Below, piece after piece: positions 44,642-57,394 of a DNA stretch of 64,000 nt. Within the stretch, counting starts at the first letter, position 1. Each line of letters begins with the position of its first letter. A model generated the notes under the pieces. That model was not told the origin of the DNA. It saw only the letters and a program-made list of their open reading frames with translations, and searched no databases. Where the stretch lies: contig JAPTYO010000010.1 of assembly GCA_036873135.1 (NCBI GenBank), forward strand, positions 22,809,772 to 22,873,771, given 5' to 3'. A program made the position numbers and the translations under genes. The DNA comes from Clarkia xantiana subsp. parviflora (Eukaryota; Streptophyta; Magnoliopsida; Myrtales; Onagraceae).

Positions 44642-45397
44642 AAAACGGGTCAACTCGTAACCCGTGACCCGTGGGTTAATATGCAATCAACCCGAACCCG
44701 ACCTAGCGGGTTACCGGGTCAACCCGTAACCCGTCCATAAATCCACATATTTCTCTTTGGTCGTTAACCGCTGCTTGCTGCTCCGCCCATTCCATCTTCG
44801 TTGCCAACTATTTTCTTCTCCGAGCTCGTTATTTGCTACTCCAACCCAAAAAAACTTCATCTACATATTTCTGTCAATAATTTTATCCCCGCCATATAGA
44901 ATCTAATCGTCAATTTTGAATCATCTGTTCAGACGTCGGGAATTCTTTCTAAGTGACTAAGAGTCGAGCGGCTTAGATTTTTGCTTTACTGTCTCTATTT
45001 ACTGTAAGTCATGCATGTGCGTGATATCAATGATTCAATGAGTTGAGTTTTGAATATGTGTAAGCGCTGAATGATTCTTTGAAACTGATGAGATGAAGAC
45101 TAGTTGATAGAAAACAGGAAGTGGTGACTCTAGGGTTCCTACATTTTTGTTTATCTAATTTTACTTTTGCTTTTAATTAATATTTTATTATTATACATAT
45201 TAATTAATATTCATAATTCAATTATATACGGGTCAGACGGGTCGGGTTAGGGTCCAATATCAGAACCCGAATCCGACCAGTTTTTTCCCGGGTCAGATTC
45301 GGGTCAACCCGAAACTGACCCGAACACTAAAAGTTAGGATCCGAACCCGACCCGAGCCCGGGTCAGTTTCGGGTTGGGTCCAAAATTGACAGGCCTA
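44642..45397. mobile_element. hAT-type non-autonomous element
   Basis: 756 bp between TAGGCACGTCAAAACGGG and AAAATTGACAGGCCTA. A perfect 8-bp duplication, GGTAAAAT, flanks it (44634-44641 and 45398-45405). Both subterminal regions are full of CCCGTAACCCG/GGGTCAACCC words in opposite orientation. No transposase. Confidence 0.85.
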
Positions 45398-45405
45398 GGT
45401 AAAAT

Positions 45406-46870
45406 GTCTTTTGGTGTCTATGTTCGATTAAAGTTGGCTTTGATATCATTTTTTTTAACATTTAATGTCATACATTTGCGTTATGTTGGTTTTGATGCAT
45501 CAATTAACTTTCTGTTAATTTGGCCCGTTAAGTAGCACATTTCTTATGCACCAAAAATCAACAAAATGTAGACGTGTGACAAAAAAGTCTACAAAAAAAT
45601 ATGAGATAAAAATAAATTTAATTAAATATATGACACTAAAAAATATTTAACATTTTTCTTTTATAAAGTGTAGTCTACAAGCGAAGCATAGTAGAAAAAC
45701 CCTTAGATTGATTAGCTACAGGTTTTACTTCAAAACTTGTCACATCAAAATGGGTCTCAAAAGTCATTCTGTTGTAATAATCGAAGTCATAATATACATA
45801 CATTTTAAATATAGATTCTGGTAAAAAATTGATTTGAGCAATATGATATGTTTGATTTCATATATTAGCTAATACATGTAATAGTATATCTTAATATATG
45901 CAATCAAACATACTCATAATAACAAACATAGTAACATTTACTAGTTTTTAGGGCAAATGTATTCTACCATCTTAGACGAACTTTCTCAAATTGCCAAATT
46001 ATGAACCACAATTATTTTCGAAAAAGAGATGTGATACACGTTCTGAAATTGAGGTTCCGAAATCATTCCGACCAGACACAATGGCAGGACATGAAATATT
46101 TAACAATTTTTAAGGCATTTTTATGTACTCTGTCATTTGTAACTTTTCGGATTTCCAATATCGAAACTTATATCATTCCCGTCTGAAAAAATAAATGTGT
46201 ATAGAGTTCTCTTCTTTATCAGGCTACGTTTCTTCATAAATCACCTATATCAGCCGCTTTATAAAGCAGGCCTAGCCTACTATACTAATTAACGAGTCAA
46301 AGCTCGAAGGTCTTTCATCTCTATGCATCTCATATTTATCATATAATAATAATCAGTTTTATACTAATTATTATATTATATTACATTCAATGGGCCCGAA
46401 CAAACAAATATCATTATGATTAACCAAATAGGATATATTCAATATTGATTGCATTAACGGATAAAATGAGTTGTGTTTTATTGAACGAATCAAATATGAA
46501 TTTTGTTGAAAACGCCATATTGAAGATAGTAAACATTTTAACGTATTATTTCGCGGTGACTTGTTTAAAAAATAATCCACATATTACGTTAAATACGAGA
46601 ATGAGAGTACAATTAAATTTAATGAACTATTATTTTAACTATATATATTAAGCTTTAGTAGGGCTACGTTATAAAAACTAGTACATATGTTGATTATTCG
46701 CTGAAAAAATCTCATCAAATCGTATAACATTACTTAGTGTGGGATAGACCTAGGATAGTAGTCACTAACTACTTTCCATTCTTTTGAATTGCCACATATA
46801 TAGTATACATATGAAATTCCGCGGAATAGATTCTGGCATTCCGCAACATAATCATTATGCTATCAATGTA
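45406..46870. other. Intergenic DNA with weak inverted repeat
   Basis: About 45410-45680 has repeated ACAAAATGTAGAC / GTCTACAAAAAAAT and inverse words, resembling sequence at 16770-16865, so it is probably another MITE family. From 45700 to 46870 nothing clear is seen apart from the region upstream of the F-box/PP2 gene. A TATATAG word at about 46798 could be its TATA box. Confidence 0.35.
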
Positions 46871-47087
46871 GCATGATCCTGACTCAGTCTACCCTTGGGT
46901 TCGGTCCCCAACAAACCCATCAAAATTCCACCTTTCGCCTTCACCCATCGCCTTCCCCACCAAATTTCCCACACTGCATAGAATTTCCCCGGATAATTCC
47001 GAAACCCCTAACCCCTTTCCCCCAACCATGTCGATTTCTCGCCTGCCCACACTCTGAGCAGCTCAATCAGAGGCAGAAGCACACCAT

Positions 47088-49654
47088 ATGGGGGCGTCGC
47101 TCTCTAACCTGGCCGACGGAGTCAATTCGCCGACCTCCAGCCCCGGTCTGGGCGATATACCAGAGAGCTGCGTCGCCTGCGTCTTCCTCTACTTGACCCC
47201 GCCTGAGATTTGCAACCTAGCGCGGCTCAACAGGGCGTTCCGCGGCGCTGCGTCCTCCGATGCAGTGTGGGAGACGAAGCTGCCGTCCAATTACCAAGAT
47301 CTGCTCCATTTGTTGCCGTCGGAGAAGTACCACAACTTGTCCAAGAAGAACATCTTTGCCTTGCTCTCTCGTCCCGTCCCTTTCGATGATGGAACCAAGG
47401 TCGGTTTTTAAAGCTATGTTGTTAATCTGATAATAGAAATTGGAATTCTGCTCATCAATGTAATGTAGCTCAAAATGTGGATTTGATTGGTTCAATTGTG
47501 GAATTGACCATGTGGATTTTTCTTAAGCTGCAGAAAGTGTGGTTGGATAGAGTGACTGGAAGAGTCTGTATGTCGATATCAGCCAAGGGTATGGCGATAA
47601 CTGGGATTGAGGACAGGAGATACTGGAATTGGATACCTACTGAAGAATCCAGGTTACTTTCTTAATCCAACCATATCTCTTATTCCTGCTGAATAACTCG
47701 AAAAACGGTGTCAATTCTAGTTAAATCTCTTTATGTTCATGATTTCTATTCCACTATTATAGATCAAGTACACAAACAAACAGTGTTGGTTTTATTTACA
47801 GAATTCGAAGGTTTTCCAAGAACTTATGGAGGCCTGAACTTGATAGAATCTCGGGTTACGAACCTAAAATCAGTTTCAATTATAGGTTATGTTGCTAATA
47901 GCTGTCCCATATTAAAATGTTGATATTCGGTGTACTGAGTATCAAATTTGGTGTTTTCCCACTTTTTTTTACTGGTTTTGGCGTTAAACTTGACGTTTTA
48001 AGAAACAAAACATGTTGTTTACCACTTTAACGAAATATCAGAATTGTTGCTCGTGGTTTATGCTTATTTGATGATGCTTCAAAACATGTTTTTGTTTGTC
48101 AATTTTAAAGAAAAAAATGGAAATCAACCAATTTGATAAATGAGACACTGAATAACAACATTTTAAATATGTGACAACGTTTAGCAACATGACCTATAAT
48201 TAAGACTGTATTTAGGTTCTTAGCCCTTATTTCTATTCAACTCTTATAGATTAAGAACACGACCTAACAGTGTTGGTTTTATTTACGGAATTTGAAGGTT
48301 TTCCAAGAACTTATGGAGGCCTAGACTTGATTGAATCACAGGCTCTTTTTGGCCTACTGTTGTTTAACCAAGATTGGTAGGGATGTTCAAAGTTAAGACG
48401 GGTTCACCGGTTTAATTTCGCCATAGAAAAACATAGCTTTTGTTTGTGCGTCCCGTCTGTTAGGAATCTAAAACATTATACGACTGCAAAGGCTCCCTTC
48501 TGTGGCAATACAGAATGGAGCATATGTAAAAGACCAGTGCAGGGGAGATATATCCATATAAGTCGAGTGTCATATGACAAGAGGTGTTAATTAGCTGTGT
48601 ATGATAAGCTGCTCCAGCTAGTCTAATGATATTTGCAACTGCATTGTGACATCAACTAATGACAACAAATTTCGAACTAGATATGCCAGTATCCCGTAAT
48701 TTTAGGTTCTCTCTATCTCTATAACCCATTAATCTTCCATTTGCTTGAATAGTTTGCTATTGATTCGGCTATCAATGATTTGAAGGACCCGTGTGTCTTT
48801 ATAATGCAAGATGGCATATTTTCTTGGAGAAACCTTGTGGATTGCTGGGTGTTTTAATTCACTGCTTGAGCGTTTCTTGATACCTTTTTGTTGATTACCA
48901 TTAGCATTTTCATATGAGCACTCAAAAAAAAGTGGAAATCATCCAATCTTATAGTTGAGACACCAAATATCAACATTTTAAATCCGACAGCATTTAACGA
49001 AAACTATCAACAAGGAATATTACTGTATATCCTGTAACATATATCGAATTTCGATGGGGGCAGTTTGCCAACATTTCTAATGAACATTTTTAGTTTAAAA
49101 GCCTGCTACTCCAAAAATTACATGAATCTAATAATCTTTGAATTTTCTGGTGCTGTTTCTTGCTGTTATAAGAGCATCCTTTTCACTGCAGGTTTCACGA
49201 AGTGGCGTATCTGCAGCAGATATGGTGGTTCGAGGTTGACGGGTCGGTAAAATTCCCGTTCCCTGCAGATATTTACACGCTCGCGTATAGACTTCATCTC
49301 GGTAAATTTGCAAAGAGGTTGGGGAGACGGGTGTGCAGCTTCGAGCACACACACGGTTGGGACATAAAGCCTGTCCGGTTTGAGTTATCAACTGCAGATG
49401 GCCAACACGCATCGTCTGAATGCTGTCTAGATGAAACGCAACACGATGAGATCAATGGAGACCACAAGCGGGGGTGTTGGATAGAGTACAAAGTAGGTGA
49501 ATTCGTAGTCAGTCACTGTGAACCCTCGACCGAGGTCAGGTTCTCCATGAAACAAATTGACTGTACGCACTCCAAAGGTGGACTCTGTGTAGATTCTGTA
49601 TATATTATCCCGAGCGGTTTGAGAGACCGCAAAAGAAGAGGAGTTGTGAAGTAG
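47088..49654 (+). CDS. F-box protein with PP2-A (phloem lectin-like) domain
   Basis: Three exons: 47088-47399, 47534-47652 and 49192-49654, giving a 297-residue protein with phases that agree. Introns are GTCGGT...CTGCAG (134 bp) and GTTACT...ACTGCAG (1,539 bp). Residues about 25-70 are an F-box (LGDIPESCVACVFLYLTPPE, ICNLARLNRAFRGAA). The rest is a PP2-like domain: KVWLDRVTGRVCMSISAKGM, RRYWNWIPTEESRFHEVAYL, WWFEVDGSVKFPFPADIY, GWDIKPVRFEL and the end MKQIDCTHSKGGLCVDSVY. This layout is that of plant PP2-A11 to A15 proteins, predicted SCF ubiquitin-ligase adaptors whose lectin-like domain binds glycans. The start is the first Met, MGASLSN, as in relatives. All frames are open, so it looks functional. 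Confidence 0.92.
47653..49191 (+). repeat. Intron 2 of the F-box/PP2 gene carrying family B repeats
   Basis: Two copies of dispersed family B lie in this intron (about 47925-48225 and 48860-48990; shared words GTGGAAATCAACCA-type, TTTTAAATATGTGACAAC and ATAATTAAGACTGTATTTAG). The phrase GAATT(C/T)GAAGGTTTTCCAAG also occurs twice (about 47802 and 48290), indicating a local duplication of about 490 bp. Confidence 0.6.
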
Positions 49655-50455
49655 AAACCCGCCCGCCTTCTGAAAAAGGACGTTTTTTACGCAGTACTTG
49701 GATTACAGAAGAAGATTCTTTGTTAGTGTTATCATACAGATAGGTTGCTTATACATTTGGAGTGGTCACCGGTTCTTTTCGTTTGTTTAGCCTTAGGTAT
49801 GTATCATCTACCACTGTGATTCTAACCTTGTATGTCTGTTTTTGGGTTTGTTTGGAAGATTTGGGGGTTAGATAAGGGAGTTAAAAGGTTAATTTGCATT
49901 TCATTGAGTCATATTAGGGAAGTGGATCAGGGCTAGTCTACCGTGTAAAAAACAGGAAATGCTGTTACAATTTACCATGAATGGTAAATCTCCTTTTATC
50001 ACTGTGACATACCTACTGCCAAATTCTATTGCAGTTATCTTGATGTTTGGTGGATTTTGGTTATTGGAAATGACAAAGATTCCGATTTCAGTGATCCGAT
50101 TTGTTCCGACTCTGTCTTTGTTATAAAGGCCTTAAAAGTTGCAACGAATTACAATAGCTGCCACTGTGACTAATTCGGCACACTTCGGAATGTGGCTGTT
50201 ATAAACCAATATGTTTTAAAATGTACAACATGTTTGAAAAAATGGTTTTATGGACTAATATGTTTTAAAATGTACAACATGTTAGGGGCCTGAATGTTTG
50301 TCCATGTTGCCAATTGGGGTCTGAATTGAAAAATGATATTATTAAGGGTCTGAATTTTGAGTTTTGTGTTTTTTCGGGTTTCCGTCCAAATTTTCTGTTA
50401 AATGTAACGGAACCACGTGAAAAGACAGAATGACCCTTTTGCAATTATTATATAA
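49655..50455. repeat. 3' flank of F-box/PP2 gene and family D repeat
   Basis: About 50195-50285 holds two copies of AATATGTTTTAAAATGTACA followed by ACATGTT. The same phrase, inverted, occurs at 57395-57522 and, in direct orientation, at 61803-61885 (family D). No gene recognised. Confidence 0.5.
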
Positions 50456-50484
50456 CTAGGTGGCAACCCAGCGCTCTGCGCGGT
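50456..50484 (-). mobile_element. Helitron-type 3' terminus (minus)
   Basis: On the minus strand the hairpin CCGCGCAGAGCGCTGG is followed by GTTGCCAC and CTAG then T, the standard arrangement of a Helitron 3' end. The body would extend to the right into AT-rich DNA. Confidence 0.5.
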
Positions 50485-53000
50485 TAGTACATAATAATTT
50501 AATTTAATTATAATTCATTTTATTATTTTTATTTATATGTTTAATTTATTTTTAATAATACAAACTATAAAAATAATTTAAATTATAAGTATAGATTAAG
50601 TGGATACATATTACAATAATATTTTACAATTTTATTTAATAAATATACAATATATACATGGAATATAAAATAATTTATATATGAAATATATTAATAGACT
50701 GAATTTTTTTTAATTAATGAAATTTATTTAATATATATTATTTAATTATAAATTCGACAATATCGAAAAGAATGTATATCTATCAATATTTAATGTTTAA
50801 TTGGTCTGAGTTGGTAAAGTATTACATTTACTAATATATGATATTAATTCAAGTTGTTCAACTTAACTTTCACAATATTTATTTATTTCGTATTATATAA
50901 AAAAAAAAAAAAAAAAATTGAATATACACATTTTAATAAGTTACTGAATAAATATTACTTATGTTTTGATGAATATCGTAGAAAAATATATTTCACTTTC
51001 ATTAAAAAGTCAATTATGAATATTATTAGTAGTTAACTTACTCACGCTTTTCGCAGATGTTGGATAATCCGTAAGTTGCTCTTTGTGATTCAATTATTTT
51101 ATTAGTTTTACTTAGTTACTCTAATTGTTACGTTATTAGCTTGACATAAAAAGGGTTGAGATTAGTGTATTTGAACGATTATTAGAACAACAAATAGAGA
51201 AAACCTCATAACAAATCATTACTCGATATGAAGCCGCGGTCATGTTCTCCATCTCCATAGGATTCCTCTTTTCATTGTAATCGACTGACCATGTATGTTG
51301 TTGATCCAATTGCATAAATCTCAATTCCTCTATCAATATATTCTAGTCAAATTTCATCTTTAATTGTAGAAGAATTGTAACGTACGTAGATATTACCATA
51401 AAAGTGTAACGATCCTTAAGATGAAATGAGAGTGTTTGGAGCTCATCCATGAAGAGATGTCTACTTAGGATTGACACATCAGCGCTGAGAGAGTGTGAAT
51501 GACATGTTCCAAGTATATTGCATTATTTGGACACATCATGGCAAAAAAAAAAAAAAAAAATGTCAACAACATATTAAACACATTGAAATTATATTATAGA
51601 TAGATATATTAGCACATAAGTGTTCTAATCCAACATAAAAGTATATGAGAAGATGTTTATAGTTTTTTGTTTTTATTCATACAATTATTATTTAAAAATG
51701 AATAAGAATATATAATGAAAAATATAAAAATATTCATATCTATAAGTAAACCTAAATTTATAATATTCAAATATATATAACTTTATTTCCTAATCATGTC
51801 TACTGTATTAATTTTAATAGTATCCAGCTTACCATCCCAAAAGTGTGATATACATATATATGGTCATTAATATACTGATATTGCCATAATCATTCTTAGT
51901 AATATTATTTATTTTATTTTTTAACTTTTTTCATCATCAACTTTAAAGAATTTTTTATAATAATTATTAGCAATATCAAATCTAACTATGTGGCTCTGTT
52001 TTATGCTTAATTACACCAATATATTTGATAAATTAGTACATACGTTCTTTAGTGTATTTGAATAATTTCTTTACGTATATATATTGTAGTAGTCATAATA
52101 TTAGTTATAATATTTATTTAAATATATATTGATTAACATAAAAAATCCAGTCATTTAAAATTTAGTACATTTGTTGTTTTTTTTATATGGCATTAACTTA
52201 ATATGGAAAAGTAATATTTATTTATTAATTAATACAATGATGTCATCCTAACAATTTTTTATTAAATAATTTTTTTTATTAAATATGATAGTAATTTGGT
52301 TTATCTATTCTAACTTACCATACTCATTTTAAAATTTTAATTATATATGTGGTCAATATATTGACAATGCCATAATAACTATTCTAAATAATGACATTAT
52401 TTTTGTTTTTTTTAAGTATTGCCATCAACTTTAAATAAGTTTTGATAATAATGGACAATAATATCATACTTATTCATGTATTTAGTCTTATAACAAATAA
52501 TATATAATAAATTAGTACATAAACATTTTAGTCTAACTTAAAAATATTTTCTTGAAAGGATCACATTCAATTTATAAAAGTGTTTGTATGATGATGAATA
52601 TAAATATATTTATATCTATTGACAAAGTAAACCTATATTTGTAGTATTCATATATATATATCTGATGTTTTCTTTTTTAATGATATGATATATAACATAT
52701 TAGAAATATTGTAATAATTTAAACTTTTAAAATTACCTCCTTATATATATATATATATATATATATATTGCCAAACCTCCTAATATATATACATGTTCTA
52801 ATTATAACGTAAAATTTAAACTGTGAAAAATTGATATTATGATAGATACATTATAATTAATGTATTCTAATTCTTTAAAGGTAAACTTACATATTATGGA
52901 AAATTTGGATTGATTAACTAATTCAAAATCAAGAAGATGTATGCACATTTAAACCTACCTTTATAATAAGTGTAAGAAAAATAAATTAAGAAGAAAAAAT
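50485..53000. repeat. AT-rich block with diverged long repeats
   Basis: Phrases such as TTAGTACATAA with following words, and TTGCCATAAT-A-ATTCT followed by a GACATT or ATATTATT block, recur at about 51611, 52033 and 52511 and at 51880 and 52360. This suggests two or three old copies of a unit of about 450 bp. TA microsatellites lie near 52744. No gene recognised. Confidence 0.4.
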
Positions 53001-53289
53001 AAACATTACTGGAGGATTGGTAAGAGCATCGAGGCATTACTCTCTTTCAGAAGCTTCAAATTTTTAATGCCTCGATCTGGTGAGAACATAAGACACACAT
53101 CAATAATTTTGTCATTCTTGGATGATATGCATCCATTCTCTCATGCATTAAGTGTTAAATCCCCTCAAATTAGAGGGAGAAACAAAGCCGGCGATTGTAC
53201 ATGTGCGGCTTTTGGAGAAGAGATCGAGATGTGCTATCGATGGAGATCGTTTGACATTGATGAAGGTTAAACTTATTAGAATTATATAT

Positions 53290-53455
53290 AGATATCTAAA
53301 TCTAAATAATATACTAATCCTGATTATCTCAACTTATGGGCTTGACACGTCATCAAAATCTAAATCTAATCTAAATCTAAATCTAAATAATATACTAATC
53401 CTGATTATCTCAACTTATGGGCTTGACACGTCATCAAAATATCTCCATCTACATC
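53290..53455. repeat. 81-bp tandem duplication
   Basis: Two copies of a segment containing CTAAATAATATACTAATCCTG and GGGCTTGACACGTCATC, offset by 81 bp (about 53302 and 53383), preceded by short ATCTAA repeats. AAAACGACACCG-type words follow three times (53456, 53518 and 53549). Confidence 0.75.
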
Positions 53456-53459
53456 TAAA

Positions 53460-55381
53460 ACGACACCGTATACAAGGTAAATGGTAAGTAGTCTTAAAAC
53501 CTCAGCACTCCATCATGAAAAACGACGTCGCCTCAAATCTGCATGTATAAAACGACACCGTTTACACAATCATTACACCTAATACGGATGGTCTCAAGTA
53601 GACGATTACTCCTAGCTTCCCACGTCAGCACATCTTCAGTTACAGAAGTAGCTTTTCTCATTTTACTTATCTACATAATGTTTCTTCTTCTGCCTGCGAA
53701 AAAAAATTCAATACCGAAAATCAGTAATTCCCACTTAAATGACCATATCAATAAATAGGAAGAAGAAGAGCCATCGCATTCAATATGGTTCAGTTTACTA
53801 TAGAAATGGAACTCCTATATATAACCAGTATTAGGAAACAGAAGGCGGAAGATTCTCAATTTTTTTTCCCATTCATAATGAGAACCAAAATTCAGACGAA
53901 ATGCTAAAATCAATGACAGAGGCATCACTCAATTGTGATCTGAATGGAATGAGGCGTTGCATTACAAGAAGAAGGACAAGCAGATCTAACTTTTTAGGCG
54001 GAGACCTCGGGTTTGGGTTCAATAGATCTAATGTTTTAGGCTAGGGACCAGGTTCAGTCGACCCAGATCTAACCATTTAGACTCGTGTCTGGGTTCAGTC
54101 GACCCGTATCTAACATATTAGGTTGTGCGTTCGTCCGCCGCATGTCAGTCATACGCATGTCATCCATCACCCGCTCCCCCGCCACGTATCCAATTCAAAA
54201 TGGCGGTCGAAATCCGAGATCTAAGAGATGCGTAGGCAGATTATGATTTAGGGTATATTAAGAAGCAATCAACTATGATTTTACAGAGAGTTGGAGTACC
54301 TCTTCTATGCCTTCCTCCACCAGGTCTAGATCTCGGTCTATGACTCACAATAAACGGGTCGAAGCATCTGGAGCCAATTTCATCGTATGTGATGATAATA
54401 CCTCAGATCTTGAGGTAGAGGGAGTTGTCGTCGTAGACTGGAGAATGGGGCTTCAGTGGCGAGTTCAGCGGTAGCATGAAGATGCCTCTCGGTGGTCCGA
54501 GATGGTGGCTTAGCTTAGAAGATGATCGATCATGATGAGGTGCATGTCGTTTTGAGTGACGATCTAGCTGTCTCATCGGAAGGCTGGACATGCATGGCTG
54601 TTCTGTTAGGAACCTCTCTCGGAGCCGTAGGTGTGAGTTGCGACGGCATCTTATTGATGGAGGAAATCAGAATTTGCTATCCTTTCTAACCCTTGAAAGT
54701 TGAAATGATTGACCGGAACTATCTAAAACCCTATTGAAATGTTTGTAAATTCAATGTATGGATTGGGCTTTGTAGTAGGATCACTGGGCTGGGCTATTCT
54801 AAGCCTTATATTTTCTTCAACAACTTTTTCAAAACTGGCATATACTGCACTTTCATAAAAATAAAATAATAATAATAATTTATATAAAAATAAATAAATA
54901 ATAATGATAATAATTTGTTTAATATGATAATAATATGAATGTTCTCTTCCTTTCTTTTTACTCTGCTAAAACTTCTCCTGTAAATAATTTTAGTTATCTT
55001 CGTATATATTATATATTAATAACGATATCATTATATAAAAAACATGTTTATTACTATTAATAATTCAATATTTACATTTATTATTTTTACTACTATATAA
55101 CTTTACCGTTTTTTTTTTTTTGGCCATGATTACCATCTTTTATTTAAACCTATGAATTTCTCATAATTCATCAACTAAATTGTGTTAAATAAATTTTCAG
55201 CATATAATAAGTTAATATAATTTTATAAATATTTTGATTAGTCATAGAGCAATACATACTGCGTGTTAATTTTATGATGTATTAGGCTAAGAGATGCAAC
55301 CACAACTTGACACACCAGCGTCCGTTACAATGATTTTTATATTCTTTAATTATTTCAGTAATTATATATACTAACAAGTCA
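53460..55381. other. Intergenic DNA, no recognised gene
   Basis: Contains three drifted copies of a phrase with CAGTCGACCC and GATCTAAC (53990-54120). Short frames at 53543 and 54403 are not recognised. The remainder is AT-rich up to the Helitron-type end at 55382. Confidence 0.3.
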
Positions 55382-55411
55382 CCCCGCGCTGTGCGCGGGA
55401 CAAGAACCTAG
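55382..55411 (+). mobile_element. Helitron-type 3' terminus (plus)
   Basis: A near-perfect hairpin CCCGCGCTGTGCGCGGG is followed by ACAAGAAC and CTAG then T. This is the best of the Helitron-type ends in the window. The body would extend to the left. No RepHel coding sequence is seen. Confidence 0.6.
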
Positions 55412-56425
55412 TAGATAATAGATATCGATGTAGCGTTTGTATAAAAATAAATAGTTATATATTAATAATATATATTACTTTTAAATTCGATTTTTATGTT
55501 TCTAAAATTTTAAAATGAACCAATTATTACATATTGGCAACAAAAATTTATTATATATATACAAAAATATTCGTCTATTCAAAAATATATTTAGTACAAT
55601 CTAAATTTATTAAATTAGTTAGTATCATTTAATTATTTTGTTAATGTATTTTAACATGGTGAATTTTTTTTATTTTTTTATTTGTTGTATGTTCTTTTTA
55701 TTATTTTAATTAATAAATTTATGGAAGTAATTTTTATTAATTATATAAGCTAAATCATGTTTGATATATTTTATTAATTGTAATTTATAAATATTATTTT
55801 TTATGTTTATATTTTTTGTTCTATCCAAATTTTAGTGCACTTATCCAAATTAATCTGCTAGGGTGAAAGTTATCATTTTTCTTTTTTTAAGGAGTTCAAA
55901 GATCAAATCTATCAAATTAATAATGAAACAACTCTTGAAATTCAATATGGAGCTTTGCTTGATATCTAGAGTTACATGTGGAGGTGATTGATGATGTAAC
56001 TTATCAAAATTTATGATATGCCAATTAAATGCCATGATTTTAACACATATGAAAGAAGAAGTTGTGTTAAAAAATTACTTGTCAAAATTGTATAAGATTT
56101 TTCAAAATTATATTATATATAGATTTATCAGTTTAATTAATGAAATGTGAAATGTCTAAAATACCCATGCACACTAATTATGCCCTTAAGGTCACCACGG
56201 CTCCGGCCACCGCCACCGACCACTACTCTTATTGATGCAGACGATGGAGTAAGGAGAGATTCTTTCAAGCCGAGAGTTTTGACAGTTGAAAAAGAAAGGG
56301 CATATAGGGCTGACGATCAACCTTTCGGGAGAGAAGGATAATGCTGAGTATACTACAGCCAGCTCCGGCGACCACCATCCCAGCTCCGGCGACCACCATC
56401 CCAGCTCCGGCGACCCAAACCCACC
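55412..56425. other. AT-rich intergenic DNA with short GC-rich tail
   Basis: Mostly AT-rich with nothing recognised. At 56360-56415 three units of about 24 bp (AGCTCCGGCGACCACCAT) form a small minisatellite. Confidence 0.4.
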
Positions 56426-56431
56426 CTCCGT

Positions 56432-56636
56432 CCACTTGTTATCAATTGTCCCGTTAAGTAGACACGTGAGGCCACGTTTTTAGAAAATAATAAATAATAA
56501 AATAAATTAATTTATACATACCAATAATTATTAATGGGTGGATGTAGATAATAATAATAATAATAATTGTTATTTTTTAAAAACGTGATCCACACTTGTC
56601 CACTTAACGAGACTATTGACAACAAGTGGACATTAT
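56432..56636. mobile_element. Foldback MITE next to hAT element
   Basis: Left arm CCACTTGTTATCAATTGTC then CGTTAAGTAGAC and CACGTTTTTA; right arm is the inverse with few changes. About 205 bp. The hAT element at 56637 is inserted right at its outer end. No coding region. Confidence 0.65.
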
Positions 56637-57372
56637 TAGGGGTGTCAACGGGTCACGGGTACCCGTTGACCCGCGGGGCCCCGCCCCTATTTTGACCCGT
56701 CGACCCGCGACCCATGGGATATGGGACGGGTCCGGGTCTAGTTACCCACGAGGCGGGTCGGGTTCGGGTCTGGGGTCGCTGAGCCCCGTAAACCCGCCCC
56801 GTAGATTATATATATTTTTTGTTATTTTATAAAAATAATAAGGTTAATATACCACATATTTAAAACAATAAGTAGTAAAGTGTAAATAAAATTTAATACT
56901 CTCTTGGTTGAATCCAAAATTGCTTGCACGCCTTCATAAATATTTTGTTTAATCCAAGTTGTTTAGTTGCAGCCTTGCTCGCCTTCATTAATGCATCATG
57001 CTTCGTTAGACTCCTTTGGACATTATTATTTATTAACGCATGCTTCATTAATGCACGCATCTAGACTCCTATTCAAACTGTTCATTCACAAGATAGTAAA
57101 GAAGCTTACATTTTTGTTTGAAAATTAAATGTAGACTGTCTAGTTGTCGTGAATCTCGTGATAAATTCTATCAAGTAAGGAAGACATCACGGGGCGGGGC
57201 CCCGCGGGTCGCCCCGTGGTATTTTTCAGACCTATAGTACCCGCCCCGCGAGATGTGTGGGGCGGGTTCGGATCGATCATTTTGACCCGCGGGGCGGGTT
57301 CGGATCGATCATTTTGACCCGCGGGGCGGGTCCGGATCCGATGATACCCGCCCCGCCCCATTGACATCCCTA
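56637..57372. mobile_element. hAT-type non-autonomous element
   Basis: 736 bp between TAGGGGTGTCAACGGG and CCATTGACATCCCTA with a perfect 8-bp duplication, GACATTAT (56629-56636 and 57373-57380). Both ends hold repeated CCCGCCCCG/CGGGGCGGGT words in opposite orientation; one 29-bp unit near 57270-57330 is repeated twice. No transposase. Confidence 0.9.
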
Positions 57373-57394
57373 GACATTATGTCATTTTATCATT

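Noticed and set aside
49128..49491. Minus-strand frames across exon 3 of the F-box/PP2 gene
   Set aside because: Antisense shadows of a well-supported exon.
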